The notes beneath the pieces were generated by a model. The model was not told the origin of the DNA. It saw only the letters and a program-made list of their open reading frames with translations, and ran no database searches. From JBGOUV01 sp041477815 (GTDB lineage: Bacteria; Acidobacteriota; Terriglobia; Bryobacterales; JACQDG01), in the NCBI GenBank assembly GCA_041477815.1, contig JBGOUV010000358.1, forward strand, positions 1 to 7,364: DNA of 7,364 nt. The letters run 5' to 3'. Positions 1 through 5,263 of this stretch are shown in pieces (position 1 is the first letter of the stretch; the number at the start of each line of letters is the position of its first letter). The position numbers and the translations under genes are program-made.

Positions 1-262
1 CGACGTCGGGGGCGAAGCTTTGGTCGTCTCGCAGTTCACCCTCTACGGAGACTGCCGCAAAGGCCGGCGGCCCAGCTTCGACCAGGCCGCCCCGCCCGAC
101 CTCGCCCGCGCCCTCTACGAGCGCTACGTGGAGGCCCTCCGCGGGCGCGGCATCCCGGTCCAGACCGGTGTTTTCCAGGCCACGATGCAGGTCGAGCTGG
201 TCAATGAGGGCCCAGTGACGCTGCTGCTGGAGTCGAAGCGGGATACCACTTTTGTGCGATAG
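1..262 (+). CDS. dtd: D-aminoacyl-tRNA deacylase, C-terminal part (5' end outside window)
   Basis: This enzyme hydrolyses D-aminoacyl-tRNAs (and mischarged Gly-tRNA-Ala) in the cytoplasm, recycling tRNA and keeping D-residues out of proteins. The frame is open from the left edge (codons from base 2), beginning DVGGEALVVSQFTLYGDCRK, so the TTG at base 20 is an internal codon and not the start. Both signature motifs of the DTD family are visible: SQFTL (29-43) and NxGPxT, here NEGPVT (203-220), which carries the Gly-cisPro pair that reaches across the dimer into the partner's active site. The family is about 145-150 residues, so roughly 60 N-terminal residues are missing. The end LLLESKRDTTFVR is close to the usual C-terminus, so the 3' end looks intact. 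The stop is TAG at 260-262. No strong terminator follows, only a 5-bp stem at 283-295 that overlaps the next promoter. Confidence 0.95.
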   Translation, partial: DVGGEALVVSQFTLYGDCRKGRRPSFDQAAPPDLARALYERYVEALRGRGIPVQTGVFQATMQVELVNEGPVTLLLESKRDTTFVR

Positions 263-285
263 GAGACGTAGTACCTCCGGTAGAC

Positions 286-314
286 TTGGCAAGTCGGCGA
301 AAGTAGAGTATCAT
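286..314 (+). promoter_or_regulatory. sigma70-type promoter for the metalloprotease-like gene
   Basis: The hexamers TTGGCA (286-291) and TATCAT (309-314) each match the -35 and -10 consensus at five of six positions and are separated by exactly 17 bases. Transcription would begin near 320-322, giving a 5' UTR of about 65 bases before the ATG at 385. This places the ATG at 313 inside the -10 box, an independent argument against that start. It was found by eye and no TSS data were available. Confidence 0.6.
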
Positions 315-373
315 GACTGGGAGTTGTGCAACCGCAACCTCATGCCGAACCCGGATTCCGTCCGAAGGCGAAT

Positions 374-378
374 GGAGA
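374..378 (+). promoter_or_regulatory. ribosome binding site that fixes the start at 385
   Basis: GGAGA lies six bases before the ATG at 385. The protein from that ATG opens with a typical signal peptide. The in-frame ATG at 313 has no Shine-Dalgarno sequence, overlaps the -10 box and would add a polar 24-residue leader. Confidence 0.65.
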
Positions 379-384
379 TCTCCT

Positions 385-1212
385 ATGCGTAAGACTTCCC
401 AGCGGCGCTTGCTGGTCGCCGTTGCGACCCTATTTGTATTGGCTGCTTCCGCGACCGTAGCGCGGGCAAATCATTCGTGGGGCGGCTATCACTGGGCGCG
501 CCAAAGCAACCCGTTCAACCTGAAGCTAGGCGACAACGTGTCGACTGTTTGGGATAGCTATCTCGGCACCACGTCGGCCGCCTGGTCCGTGTCCACCGTG
601 TTGGACACCACGATTGTGCCGGGCAAGGTGACGAATCTCAGAAGGTGCTCTCCCACCAGCGGTCAGGTGGAGGTGTGCGATACGACCTACGGCAACAATG
701 GCTGGCTCGGCGTGGCTTCGATCTGGATCAGCGGCCTCCACATCACGCAGGGTACCGTCAAGCTGAACGACACCTACTTCAACACCTCGACGTACAACAC
801 GCCTGGTTGGAGAAACCTCGTATCGTGCCAGGAGGTGGGCCACACCTTCGGTCTCGATCACCAGGACACGAACTTCAACAATACGAACCTCGGAACGTGC
901 ATGGACTACACGAACAACCCCTACGGCCCGCCGGACAACGAGTACCCAAACCAGCACGACTACGATGAGCTGGTCACCATTTACACGCACCTCGACAGCA
1001 CGACCACCGTCAGCAGCGCCACCGCCACCCAACACCAACCGCCTGCGATGAACGACATCGACCTCGAAGGACCAGGCCAGTGGGGCAAGTTGGTGGGGGA
1101 AAGCAGTTCCGGCCGCACCCAGGTCTACGAGCTCGACTTTGGCGGCGGGCACAAGATCGTGACCCACGTCATCTGGGCGGAGGGCCACGAACGAGGGCGG
1201 GGCCAGAACTGA
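385..1212 (+). CDS. Secreted metzincin-like putative metalloprotease with a QExxHxxGxxH motif
   Basis: The predicted 275-residue exported protein starts with a signal peptide: MRKTSQRR, a hydrophobic core at about 9-24, and cleavage after A26-R-A28. The motif QEVGHTFGLDH (149-159) matches the metzincin zinc helix HExxHxxGxxH except that the first His is Gln. The general-base Glu150, His153, Gly156 and His159 are kept. CMDY around Met173 fits the Met-turn, and NQHDYDELVTIY downstream resembles the helix that closes matrixin-type domains. Cys88/Cys98 and Cys148/Cys172 could form disulfides; the second pair flanks the active site. The C-terminal ~40 residues (GQWGKLVGES onward, with YELDFGGGHKIVTHVIWA) are a separate beta-rich tail. 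Whether it is an active protease, an altered one or a binding protein cannot be told. Codon use looks somewhat less GC-biased than its neighbours, which could reflect transfer. I do not recognise a gene name. Confidence 0.8.
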   Translation: MRKTSQRRLLVAVATLFVLAASATVARANHSWGGYHWARQSNPFNLKLGDNVSTVWDSYLGTTSAAWSVSTVLDTTIVPGKVTNLRRCSPTSGQVEVCDTTYGNNGWLGVASIWISGLHITQGTVKLNDTYFNTSTYNTPGWRNLVSCQEVGHTFGLDHQDTNFNNTNLGTCMDYTNNPYGPPDNEYPNQHDYDELVTIYTHLDSTTTVSSATATQHQPPAMNDIDLEGPGQWGKLVGESSSGRTQVYELDFGGGHKIVTHVIWAEGHERGRGQN

Positions 1213-1241
1213 TCCCGCCGCGCTCAGCGCCGGCCTGACAA

Positions 1242-1259
1242 ATCACCCCCAGGGGTGAT
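1242..1259. terminator. Possible weak bidirectional terminator hairpin
   Basis: A seven-base-pair stem with the tetraloop CCAG starts 30 bases after the stop of the metalloprotease-like gene, in the convergent spacer. There is no run of T after it on either strand, so intrinsic termination is doubtful. Confidence 0.25.
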
Positions 1260-1344
1260 GTCCGAGGCGGGGCTGGCCCGTGGTGAAAGCCGGCCTCATC
1301 CAGTCGCGGCTCAGTAACTTGTTGATTCTGTTGAGCCGAGCGTA

Positions 1345-1358
1345 GTGCAAATTTGCAC
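1345..1358. repeat. Perfect 14-bp palindrome GTGCAAATTTGCAC
   Basis: The two halves GTGCAAA and TTTGCAC are exact reverse complements with no spacer. The shape fits a binding site for a dimeric DNA-binding protein better than an RNA hairpin. It lies between convergent genes, 80 bases beyond the bicupin stop codon, so it is not in an obvious promoter. Its function is unknown. Confidence 0.4.
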
Positions 1359-1437
1359 CCCGGTACTCTTGCCACGAGCTGCCAAGGACGACCGGAGACG
1401 CCCCGCCGGATTGACTTCGGCCCCTTCCGCGAGGCTC

Positions 1438-2322
1438 TTACCTGCGGGCCAGATCATCCCCGAGTTCGGTCACGTCGAACTTCTCTTTTTCGAGCGTGAT
1501 TCCGACGATCATCAGCTCCAGGTCCTGCGGCGTGTGATTGTAGAACCCGTGCGCCTCGCGCAGCCGGACCGGCACGGCGTCCCCCGGCCCGATCTCCACC
1601 GTCTCCTTGTCCACCGTCACGCGGCCGCGCCCCTTAATCACGTAGTAGAACTCTTCCATAGCGTCATGCCGGTGGAGCCCCTCCGAGGTCCCGGGCGGCA
1701 GGATCAGGTGATCCACGTACGCCCAATTGGTCTTGAACATCTCGGGACGCAGCGCCCGCCGGTACCGCACCGTTCCCTTGCCGCCGTATCGGGCTTTTAC
1801 CTCCCGCGCCAAGGCGGCGTCGAGCCGCATGTGGGTGAACACCGGTTTCGGGTCGACGGTGACACCGACCCGGTCGTCCCCCAGGTCTTCGGCGTCGTAG
1901 CGGCCGCGCACGGTCCCCACCGCGATATTCATCCATTGGGTGGGCTTGCTCGTGGGGTTGTAGATGGCGTGCGAGAACCCCATGCGGCAGGGCGCGGCGG
2001 CCGGTCCTTGCAGCAACGCCGTTCGCCCATTGATGGTGAACTGGGCCTCGTTGTCGAAGATGACGAACATCTCCTCCATCTGGTGATGGAAGTGGTGCCC
2101 GATACCGCCGCCGGGCGGAATCACCCCGCGGTGCAGGAAGATCAGGTTCGTCTCCAGCGTCTTGGCGTCGAACAGACCCATGAAGTGCAGCTCGCCCGCC
2201 CCGTCGTGGATCCGCTTGGCTACCCGGTACTTGGAGGGATCGGTGTGGGCGACCCGGGAAGCCAGAGGGCTCTGCGCGAAACCCGGCGCCACCAGCGACA
2301 ACACCAGCAACAAGCTTCTCAT
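1438..2322 (-). CDS. Secreted bicupin protein
   Basis: The 294-residue protein has a short signal peptide (MRSLLLVLSLVAPGFAQ, cleavage near 17) followed by two cupin beta-barrels. Cupin 1 (about 45-135) has the metal site HFHHQMEE (77-84: HxH plus Glu83/84) and motif 2, GPAAAPCRMGFSHAIYN, with His118. Cupin 2 (about 200-275) has HRHDAMEE (217-224) and GDAVPVRLREAHGFYN with His258. Both barrels therefore keep the 2-His-Glu plus distal His ligand set, so each could bind a metal such as Mn, Fe, Ni or Zn. The substrate is unknown; oxalate decarboxylase/dioxygenase-like, isomerase or sugar-binding roles are all possible. The ATG at 2322 is chosen because it opens the signal peptide; the frame stays open upstream to an ATG at 2463, but that extension is Arg/Pro/Gly-rich and overlaps the upstream gene. 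The only Shine-Dalgarno-like bases (AAGG) lie one base before the ATG. It lies 92 bases downstream of the membrane-protein gene on the same strand and may be co-transcribed. Confidence 0.85.
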   Translation of the reverse strand: MRSLLLVLSLVAPGFAQSPLASRVAHTDPSKYRVAKRIHDGAGELHFMGLFDAKTLETNLIFLHRGVIPPGGGIGHHFHHQMEEMFVIFDNEAQFTINGRTALLQGPAAAPCRMGFSHAIYNPTSKPTQWMNIAVGTVRGRYDAEDLGDDRVGVTVDPKPVFTHMRLDAALAREVKARYGGKGTVRYRRALRPEMFKTNWAYVDHLILPPGTSEGLHRHDAMEEFYYVIKGRGRVTVDKETVEIGPGDAVPVRLREAHGFYNHTPQDLELMIVGITLEKEKFDVTELGDDLARR

Positions 2323-2330
2323 GCCTTGGT

Positions 2331-2336
2331 ATTGTA
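2331..2336 (-). promoter_or_regulatory. Possible -10 box close to the bicupin start
   Basis: On the minus strand TACAAT matches the -10 consensus at five of six positions and ends eight bases before the ATG at 2322, so a transcript from it would be nearly leaderless. This would fit the poor Shine-Dalgarno sequence. No convincing -35 box is seen 16-18 bases upstream, so the call is weak. Confidence 0.25.
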
Positions 2337-2371
2337 GCCCAAACTCCGGTGGGGCGGTGCGCCGGAGCCGC

Positions 2372-2391
2372 AGCCGGCCCCCCGGCCGGCT
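2372..2391. repeat. Intercistronic GC hairpin between the membrane-protein gene and the bicupin
   Basis: AGCCGGCC (2372-2379) pairs perfectly with GGCCGGCT (2384-2391) around a four-base loop, giving an eight-base-pair stem that starts 23 bases after the stop of the upstream minus-strand gene. No T-run follows on the minus strand, so it could be an RNA-stabilising or attenuating stem rather than a classical terminator. A second, weaker repeat, CTCCGG/CCGGAG, lies at 2344-2349 and 2362-2367. Confidence 0.4.
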
Positions 2392-2414
2392 CAGGTTTCC
2401 ACCTGGGTCCCGGC

Positions 2415-3425
2415 CTACCCCCGCGGCGGCGGCATTTCGTCGTCCGAAACGAAGGGCTCGCACCCCTCCTGCTGGGTATCAATAAAGAGTACGGCCCCCG
2501 AGCCCGTGAAGTCCAGCCCGCAAACGCCCCCCTCCGCCCCTTCAAAGTGCAAGTGACTCGGCCGGGGTACGATCAGCGTGCAGGGCTCCTCGGCCCGGCA
2601 GGCGCCCAGCGGCGCCGACCCTTCCACCGACACCACCCCCGGCTCGTACAAGAGGAGGAAGCTGCCCCGCCCGTTGCGCCGGGCCAGCCAGCAGGGTCCC
2701 AGCGCCAGCCCGACCAGGACCGCCGCCAGCGCTGGACCACGCGGCCAGCGCGTCCAGCGGCCCAGGGTCCGGGCATACCACTCCCGTGCCGGAAGGTCGG
2801 CCCCGACCGCCGCCCGTGCTCCCAGCGGCCCCAGCGCCGCCAGGACTGCCGCCGCCGTCAGGCCTCCAGGAATCAGTTGTATCCAGCGCCAGTTCTGAGC
2901 GCCGCTAAACGCTGTGTAAAGCAGCAGCCACAACCCCGCCACCACCGCGGCCAGCGCCGCCAATCCCCACGCCGCGGCCCGCGAAGTCACCGCCGGCAAC
3001 GGCGGGGGCGCCAGGGCCCGGGTCCCCGTGGCCTGCTCCGCCAAAGCCTCCGCCAGCTCCGGCCCCCCGGTGAAGTGCCCCTCCACCCAGTCCGGCCGGC
3101 TGCCGACAAACAATACCGTGCGGTTTCGCAGGACCTCGTCGAACCACTCTCGCAGGCGCGTCGGACGCCGGGCCGTGCCCCAGGCCGCCTCTTCGCCCAC
3201 CTCCAGCACCGCCCCGGTTTCCAAACGCCGGAGCTGCCCCTCTTCCAGTTGGGCCGCCGTCCGCACGCGGACCGCCCCGGGCAGCAGCGTCCGGCCGGTA
3301 ACGATCCACACGCCCGCCGGCAGCGAAAGCGGTCCGGCCAGGGGCTCGGAGCAGAACACCACCAGCCGGCCGCGGCGCGCCGCGTGCACCAGTTCGTCAG
3401 AGAGCATGTTCCAAGGTACTATCAT
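2415..3425 (-). CDS. Membrane protein with a possible reduced SIR2-like N-terminal domain
   Basis: This 336-residue protein is not a family I can name with confidence. The N-terminal soluble part (1-145) opens LSDELVHAARRGRLVVFCSE (8-27) and later has LREWFDEVLRNRTVLFVGSR (91-110). These resemble the first strand and the late 'rtvLFvGyS' strand of SIR2-like/STAND-associated Rossmann domains. However, the NAD-binding GAGxS is absent (SEPLAG in its place) and the spacing is far shorter than a full SIR2 domain. Three hydrophobic segments follow at about 148-174, 181-206 and 230-248, with an Arg-rich loop between the second and third. The C-terminal domain (250-336) has four cysteines (276, 282, 302, 322) that could form two disulfides if it is outside the cytoplasm. 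The start may be the ATG at 3425 or the one at 3407; neither has a good Shine-Dalgarno sequence. Coding is supported by the hydrophobic pattern; the opposite-strand frame is Arg/Pro/Gln-rich noise. It diverges from the TPR gene and precedes the bicupin. Confidence 0.65.
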   Translation of the reverse strand: MIVPWNMLSDELVHAARRGRLVVFCSEPLAGPLSLPAGVWIVTGRTLLPGAVRVRTAAQLEEGQLRRLETGAVLEVGEEAAWGTARRPTRLREWFDEVLRNRTVLFVGSRPDWVEGHFTGGPELAEALAEQATGTRALAPPPLPAVTSRAAAWGLAALAAVVAGLWLLLYTAFSGAQNWRWIQLIPGGLTAAAVLAALGPLGARAAVGADLPAREWYARTLGRWTRWPRGPALAAVLVGLALGPCWLARRNGRGSFLLLYEPGVVSVEGSAPLGACRAEEPCTLIVPRPSHLHFEGAEGGVCGLDFTGSGAVLFIDTQQEGCEPFVSDDEMPPPRG

Positions 3426-3459
3426 TTACGGTCGGCGGAATGTATTATCCTAGGGACGG
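3418..3459. promoter_or_regulatory. Compact divergent promoter region
   Basis: Only 34 bases separate the two divergent ATGs at 3425 (-) and 3460 (+), so the promoters must overlap each other or the coding ends. Candidate -10 boxes are TATCAT at 3420-3425 for the plus strand and GATAAT (minus strand, 3444-3449) for the minus strand, in the only AT-rich patch here. No good -35 boxes are seen. AGGGA at 3452-3456 is the likely Shine-Dalgarno sequence for the plus-strand gene. Confidence 0.3.
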
Positions 3460-4299
3460 ATGCTCCGACGATTCCTTCTCATCGCCGCCCTCGCCCCGGC
3501 GTTGCCCGCCGCCGACCCCATCCAGGAAGCCTTCGAGCGCCTTTACAATTTTGACTTCCCCGGAGCCCACGCCATCCTCGATCGTCACCTCGCTCAACAC
3601 CCCGAGGACGCCATGGGTTACAGCGTCCGCGCCGGCGTGCTTCTGTTCTCCGAGCTGGACCGGCTGGGTATTATGGAAGCCGAGTTTTTCACCGACGACC
3701 GCCGCATCGCCGACGACAAGAAGAAGCTCAAGCCCGACGCCGCGATCCGTACCCGCTTCTTTCAGGCCGTCGAGACCGCCCAGTTCCGCGCGCGCTCCAC
3801 GCTCGCCACGCGTCCCGACGACACCAATGCCCTTTACGCCTTCTGCTGGGTGCAGGGCATGATGGTGGATTACACCGCCCTGGTCGACAAGAAGCAAATC
3901 GCCGCCCTCTCGCTCGCCAAGAGGTCCAACGCCTGCGCCCAGCGCCTGATCAAGGCCCATCCCGAGATGCACGACGCCTACGTGACGGTCGGCTTCACCG
4001 AGTACCTGGTCGGGTCGCTGCCGTTCTTTATCCGCTGGTTCGTCCGCTTTGAGGGCGTCGAGGGCAACAAGCAGACCGGCATGCAGATCGTCCAGAAGGC
4101 CGCCCAGTCGGCCCGCTACCTGGGCCCCTTCGCGAAAATCCTGCTCTCCGTCGCCTACCTGCGCGAGAAGAAGCCACAAGAATGCCAACGCCTGCTGAGC
4201 GAGTTCAACCGGGACTACCCCGAGAACCGGCTGGTGCGTCGCGAGCTGGCCAAACTGTCGAGTCGCGCAGGACAGGCCTCGGGCCTGTCCGCGCCCTAA
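3460..4299 (+). CDS. Exported TPR-type helical repeat protein
   Basis: The 279-residue protein begins MLRRFLLIAALAPALPA, a signal peptide cleaved near residue 17. The mature part is alpha-helical with TPR-like units. The first (about 19-53) reads DPIQEAFERLYNFDFPGAHAIL and ends HPED, and the last (about 216-254) has the pattern ...LGPFAKILLSVAYLREKKPQ... ending in NRDYPENRL. HPEM, RPDD and YPEN are the Pro-containing turns between repeats. No enzymatic motif is seen, so a periplasmic or surface scaffold role in protein binding is inferred from the fold alone. The ATG is preceded by AGGGA at three bases' spacing. The last residues (GQASGLSAP, 271-279) are encoded by a palindrome that looks like an added repeat, so the original C-terminus was probably shorter. 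It appears to be a single-gene unit. Confidence 0.75.
   Translation: MLRRFLLIAALAPALPAADPIQEAFERLYNFDFPGAHAILDRHLAQHPEDAMGYSVRAGVLLFSELDRLGIMEAEFFTDDRRIADDKKKLKPDAAIRTRFFQAVETAQFRARSTLATRPDDTNALYAFCWVQGMMVDYTALVDKKQIAALSLAKRSNACAQRLIKAHPEMHDAYVTVGFTEYLVGSLPFFIRWFVRFEGVEGNKQTGMQIVQKAAQSARYLGPFAKILLSVAYLREKKPQECQRLLSEFNRDYPENRLVRRELAKLSSRAGQASGLSAP
4265..4294. repeat. Strong palindrome overlapping the 3' end of the TPR gene
   Basis: GGACAGGCC (4270-4278) and GGCCTGTCC (4282-4290) form a perfect nine-base-pair stem with loop TCG. GCGC at 4265-4268 and at 4291-4294 extends it by four pairs across one bulged A (4269). It ends two bases before the stop codon (4297-4299) and encodes the last residues of the TPR protein. 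It could be a dispersed REP-like element or a terminator stem, although no T-run follows directly. Confidence 0.55.
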
Positions 4300-4397
4300 A
4301 TTTGTCCGGAGTCATTTCTTCAGCGGCCTGTTCCTCGGCGATGCTGGCGTTGGGCGCCGAGTAGCGCAACAAGCTTCCTCCATCAGGAGGCGTCCCC
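4300..4397 (+). promoter_or_regulatory. Structured leader of the Rpn-family gene with SD-masking hairpin
   Basis: This spacer holds two inverted repeats. CTCGGCG (4334-4340) pairs with CGCCGAG (4355-4361) over a 14-base loop. CCTCC (4377-4381) pairs with GGAGG (4386-4390) over the loop ATCA. The second stem contains the perfect Shine-Dalgarno sequence AGGAGG (4385-4390), which lies seven bases before the ATG at 4398, so folding would hide the ribosome site. No clear -35/-10 pair was found. Regulation is inferred from structure only. Confidence 0.35.
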
Positions 4398-5252
4398 ATG
4401 TTATACCAGAGGACCAGTGTCTTACGACGCCACGCTGAAAGACCTGTTTCGGGGCGGCCAGCGCCTTTGGGATCTGCTAATCGGAAGCCGTCCAGTGGAG
4501 TGGTTGACGGTAGAATTCCCGGACGTGCGGGTACGGCGACCGATGTGGTGGCCCGCCTCGCCGACGGCCGGCTCCACCATCTCGAGATCCAGACCGGCCC
4601 GGACTCCGACATGCCTTGGAGGATGCTGGAGTACTACTCGCTGATCACCCGCCTATTCGGAGAGCCCCCCGTGCAGCAGCTTCTCTACGCCGGATCCGAT
4701 CGGACCGAGTTCGCCGGCGGGATCGATCAGGAGGCACTCCAGTATCGCTACCAGGTCATTCACCTGGGAGAAGTGGACGGCAGCACGCTGCTGGAGAGCG
4801 ATTCGCTGGAAGACAACCTGCTGGCCGTGTTGTGTCGCCTGGAGGACTCTCGGGCCGCGGTGCGGCGTATCTTGAGCCGCCTGGGCGGCCTGCCGCGCCG
4901 GGCCGCCGCCGACGCCATCTCCCAACTTGTGATATTATGCCGGTTGAGAGGCTTGCCCGGCCTGTTGCTCGAGGAGCGAAAGCACATGCCTATCCCGATT
5001 CCCGAAGATATCCTGGAGCACCCCTGGTTGCAAGAGCTTCTGCAGAAGAGACTGCAGGAGGTCGAGGCTAGGGGAGAAGCTAAGGGAGAAGCTAAGGGAG
5101 AAGCCAGTCTCCTGCGACGGCAAATGGAACGCCGCTATGGCGAGTTGCCGGATTGGGCCTTGCGCCGCCTGGAGTCGGCCGACTCCGGCACGTTGGAAAA
5201 GTGGGGCCTACGGCTACTCGACGCGGCGAGCCTCCAAGAAGTGTTCGAGTAG
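4398..5252 (+). CDS. Rpn-family (PD-(D/E)XK) nuclease-like protein with DUF4351, N-terminus frameshifted
   Basis: Rpn/YhgA-type proteins are PD-(D/E)XK nucleases, some of which promote recombination; many carry a C-terminal DUF4351. The open frame of 284 codons has a perfect SD (AGGAGG, spacing seven) before its ATG. Residues 49-65 (DVVARLADGRLHHLEIQ) give the catalytic Asp49, Glu63 and Gln65, followed by the family motif DMPWRMLEYY (71-80). ESDSLEDNLLAVLCRLED follows at 133-150. An Ala/Glu/Gly/Lys repeat linker lies at about 224-237, and DUF4351 at about 238-284 (LLRRQMERRYGELPDWA...LLDAASLQEVF). Residues 7-48, however, are Arg/Pro-rich and unlike the family. The expected N-terminus, MSYDATLKDLFRGGQRLW then VEWLTVEFPDVRVRRP, is encoded in another frame from GTG 4417 to base 4542. 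One base added near 4542 (CCG-GAT) would join it to this frame. It is therefore either a frameshift error, a recent pseudogene or a protein with a replaced N-terminus. The gene converges on the kinase with an 11-base gap. Confidence 0.75.
   Translation: MLYQRTSVLRRHAERPVSGRPAPLGSANRKPSSGVVDGRIPGRAGTATDVVARLADGRLHHLEIQTGPDSDMPWRMLEYYSLITRLFGEPPVQQLLYAGSDRTEFAGGIDQEALQYRYQVIHLGEVDGSTLLESDSLEDNLLAVLCRLEDSRAAVRRILSRLGGLPRRAAADAISQLVILCRLRGLPGLLLEERKHMPIPIPEDILEHPWLQELLQKRLQEVEARGEAKGEAKGEASLLRRQMERRYGELPDWALRRLESADSGTLEKWGLRLLDAASLQEVFE
4417..4542 (+). pseudogene. Out-of-frame N-terminal segment of the Rpn-family gene
   Basis: From GTG 4417 this frame reads MSYDATLKDLFRGGQRLW and later VEWLTVEFPDVRVRRP, which is the conserved start of Rpn/DUF4351 proteins (helix with DATLKDLF, then the strand leading to the catalytic PD). 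It then loses homology at 4543, where the frame continues as MWWPASPT. The sequence AGAGGA at 4408-4413 is a possible but close Shine-Dalgarno sequence for the GTG. The intact gene would have been 4417-5252 with one more base near 4540-4543, coding for about 279 residues. Confidence 0.7.
5060..5107 (+). repeat. 12-bp in-frame tandem repeat in the Rpn-family gene
   Basis: The unit GGGAGAAGCTAA occurs exactly at 5072-5083 and 5084-5095. A diverged third copy (GGGAGAAGCCAG) is at 5096-5107 and a weaker copy precedes at 5060-5071. The unit length is a multiple of three, so copy changes keep the frame. It encodes EARG-EAKG-EAKG-EAS, a charged helical linker between the nuclease-like domain and DUF4351. 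Such expandable linkers are common in this family. Confidence 0.7.
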
Positions 5253-5263
5253 GCGCTGTCCGG

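Larger units (their letters stand above)
1213..1437. other. Convergent intergenic spacer with three inverted repeats
   Basis: No gene is seen in these 225 bases between two genes that end towards each other. Three inverted repeats are present. ATCACCC/GGGTGAT (1242-1248 with 1253-1259) has a four-base loop and could be a weak bidirectional terminator stem, but lacks a U-tract. CGGCTCA/TGAGCCG (1307-1313 with 1332-1338) has an 18-base loop. A perfect 14-bp palindrome sits at 1345-1358. The segment around 1314-1360 is AT-richer than its surroundings. Confidence 0.5.

Noticed and set aside
313..384. The earlier ATG at 313 as start of the metalloprotease-like gene
   Set aside because: It overlaps the -10 hexamer, has no Shine-Dalgarno sequence and would put a polar 24-residue stretch before a clear signal peptide. 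ATG 385 has GGAGA at six bases.
1338..1378. A sigma54 (-24/-12) promoter on the minus strand in the convergent spacer
   Set aside because: TGGCA and a downstream GC are present, but the GG-to-GC spacing is 15 bases instead of 10, and no start codon follows at a sensible distance.
1345..2337. A 330-codon plus-strand open frame opposite the bicupin
   Set aside because: The product is His/Arg/Pro-rich without domain features. The minus strand carries two complete cupin motif sets and a signal peptide, so this is a GC-rich antisense shadow.
2349..3554. A 401-codon plus-strand open frame opposite the membrane protein
   Set aside because: The translation is Arg/Pro/Gln-rich low complexity and runs into the TPR gene in another frame. 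The minus-strand frame shows coherent strands, TM helices and a Cys-containing domain.
3445..4188. A 247-codon minus-strand open frame opposite the TPR gene
   Set aside because: It has a Gly/Val/Leu/Asp-rich composition typical of the complement of TPR codons, and no signal, domain or start context. The plus strand has a signal peptide and TPR pattern.
4385..4419. Programmed ribosomal frameshifting to make the Rpn-family protein
   Set aside because: No slippery heptamer with a downstream stimulator is seen near 4540, and the repair fits a simple one-base loss. The same kind of loss occurs twice in the neighbouring gene.
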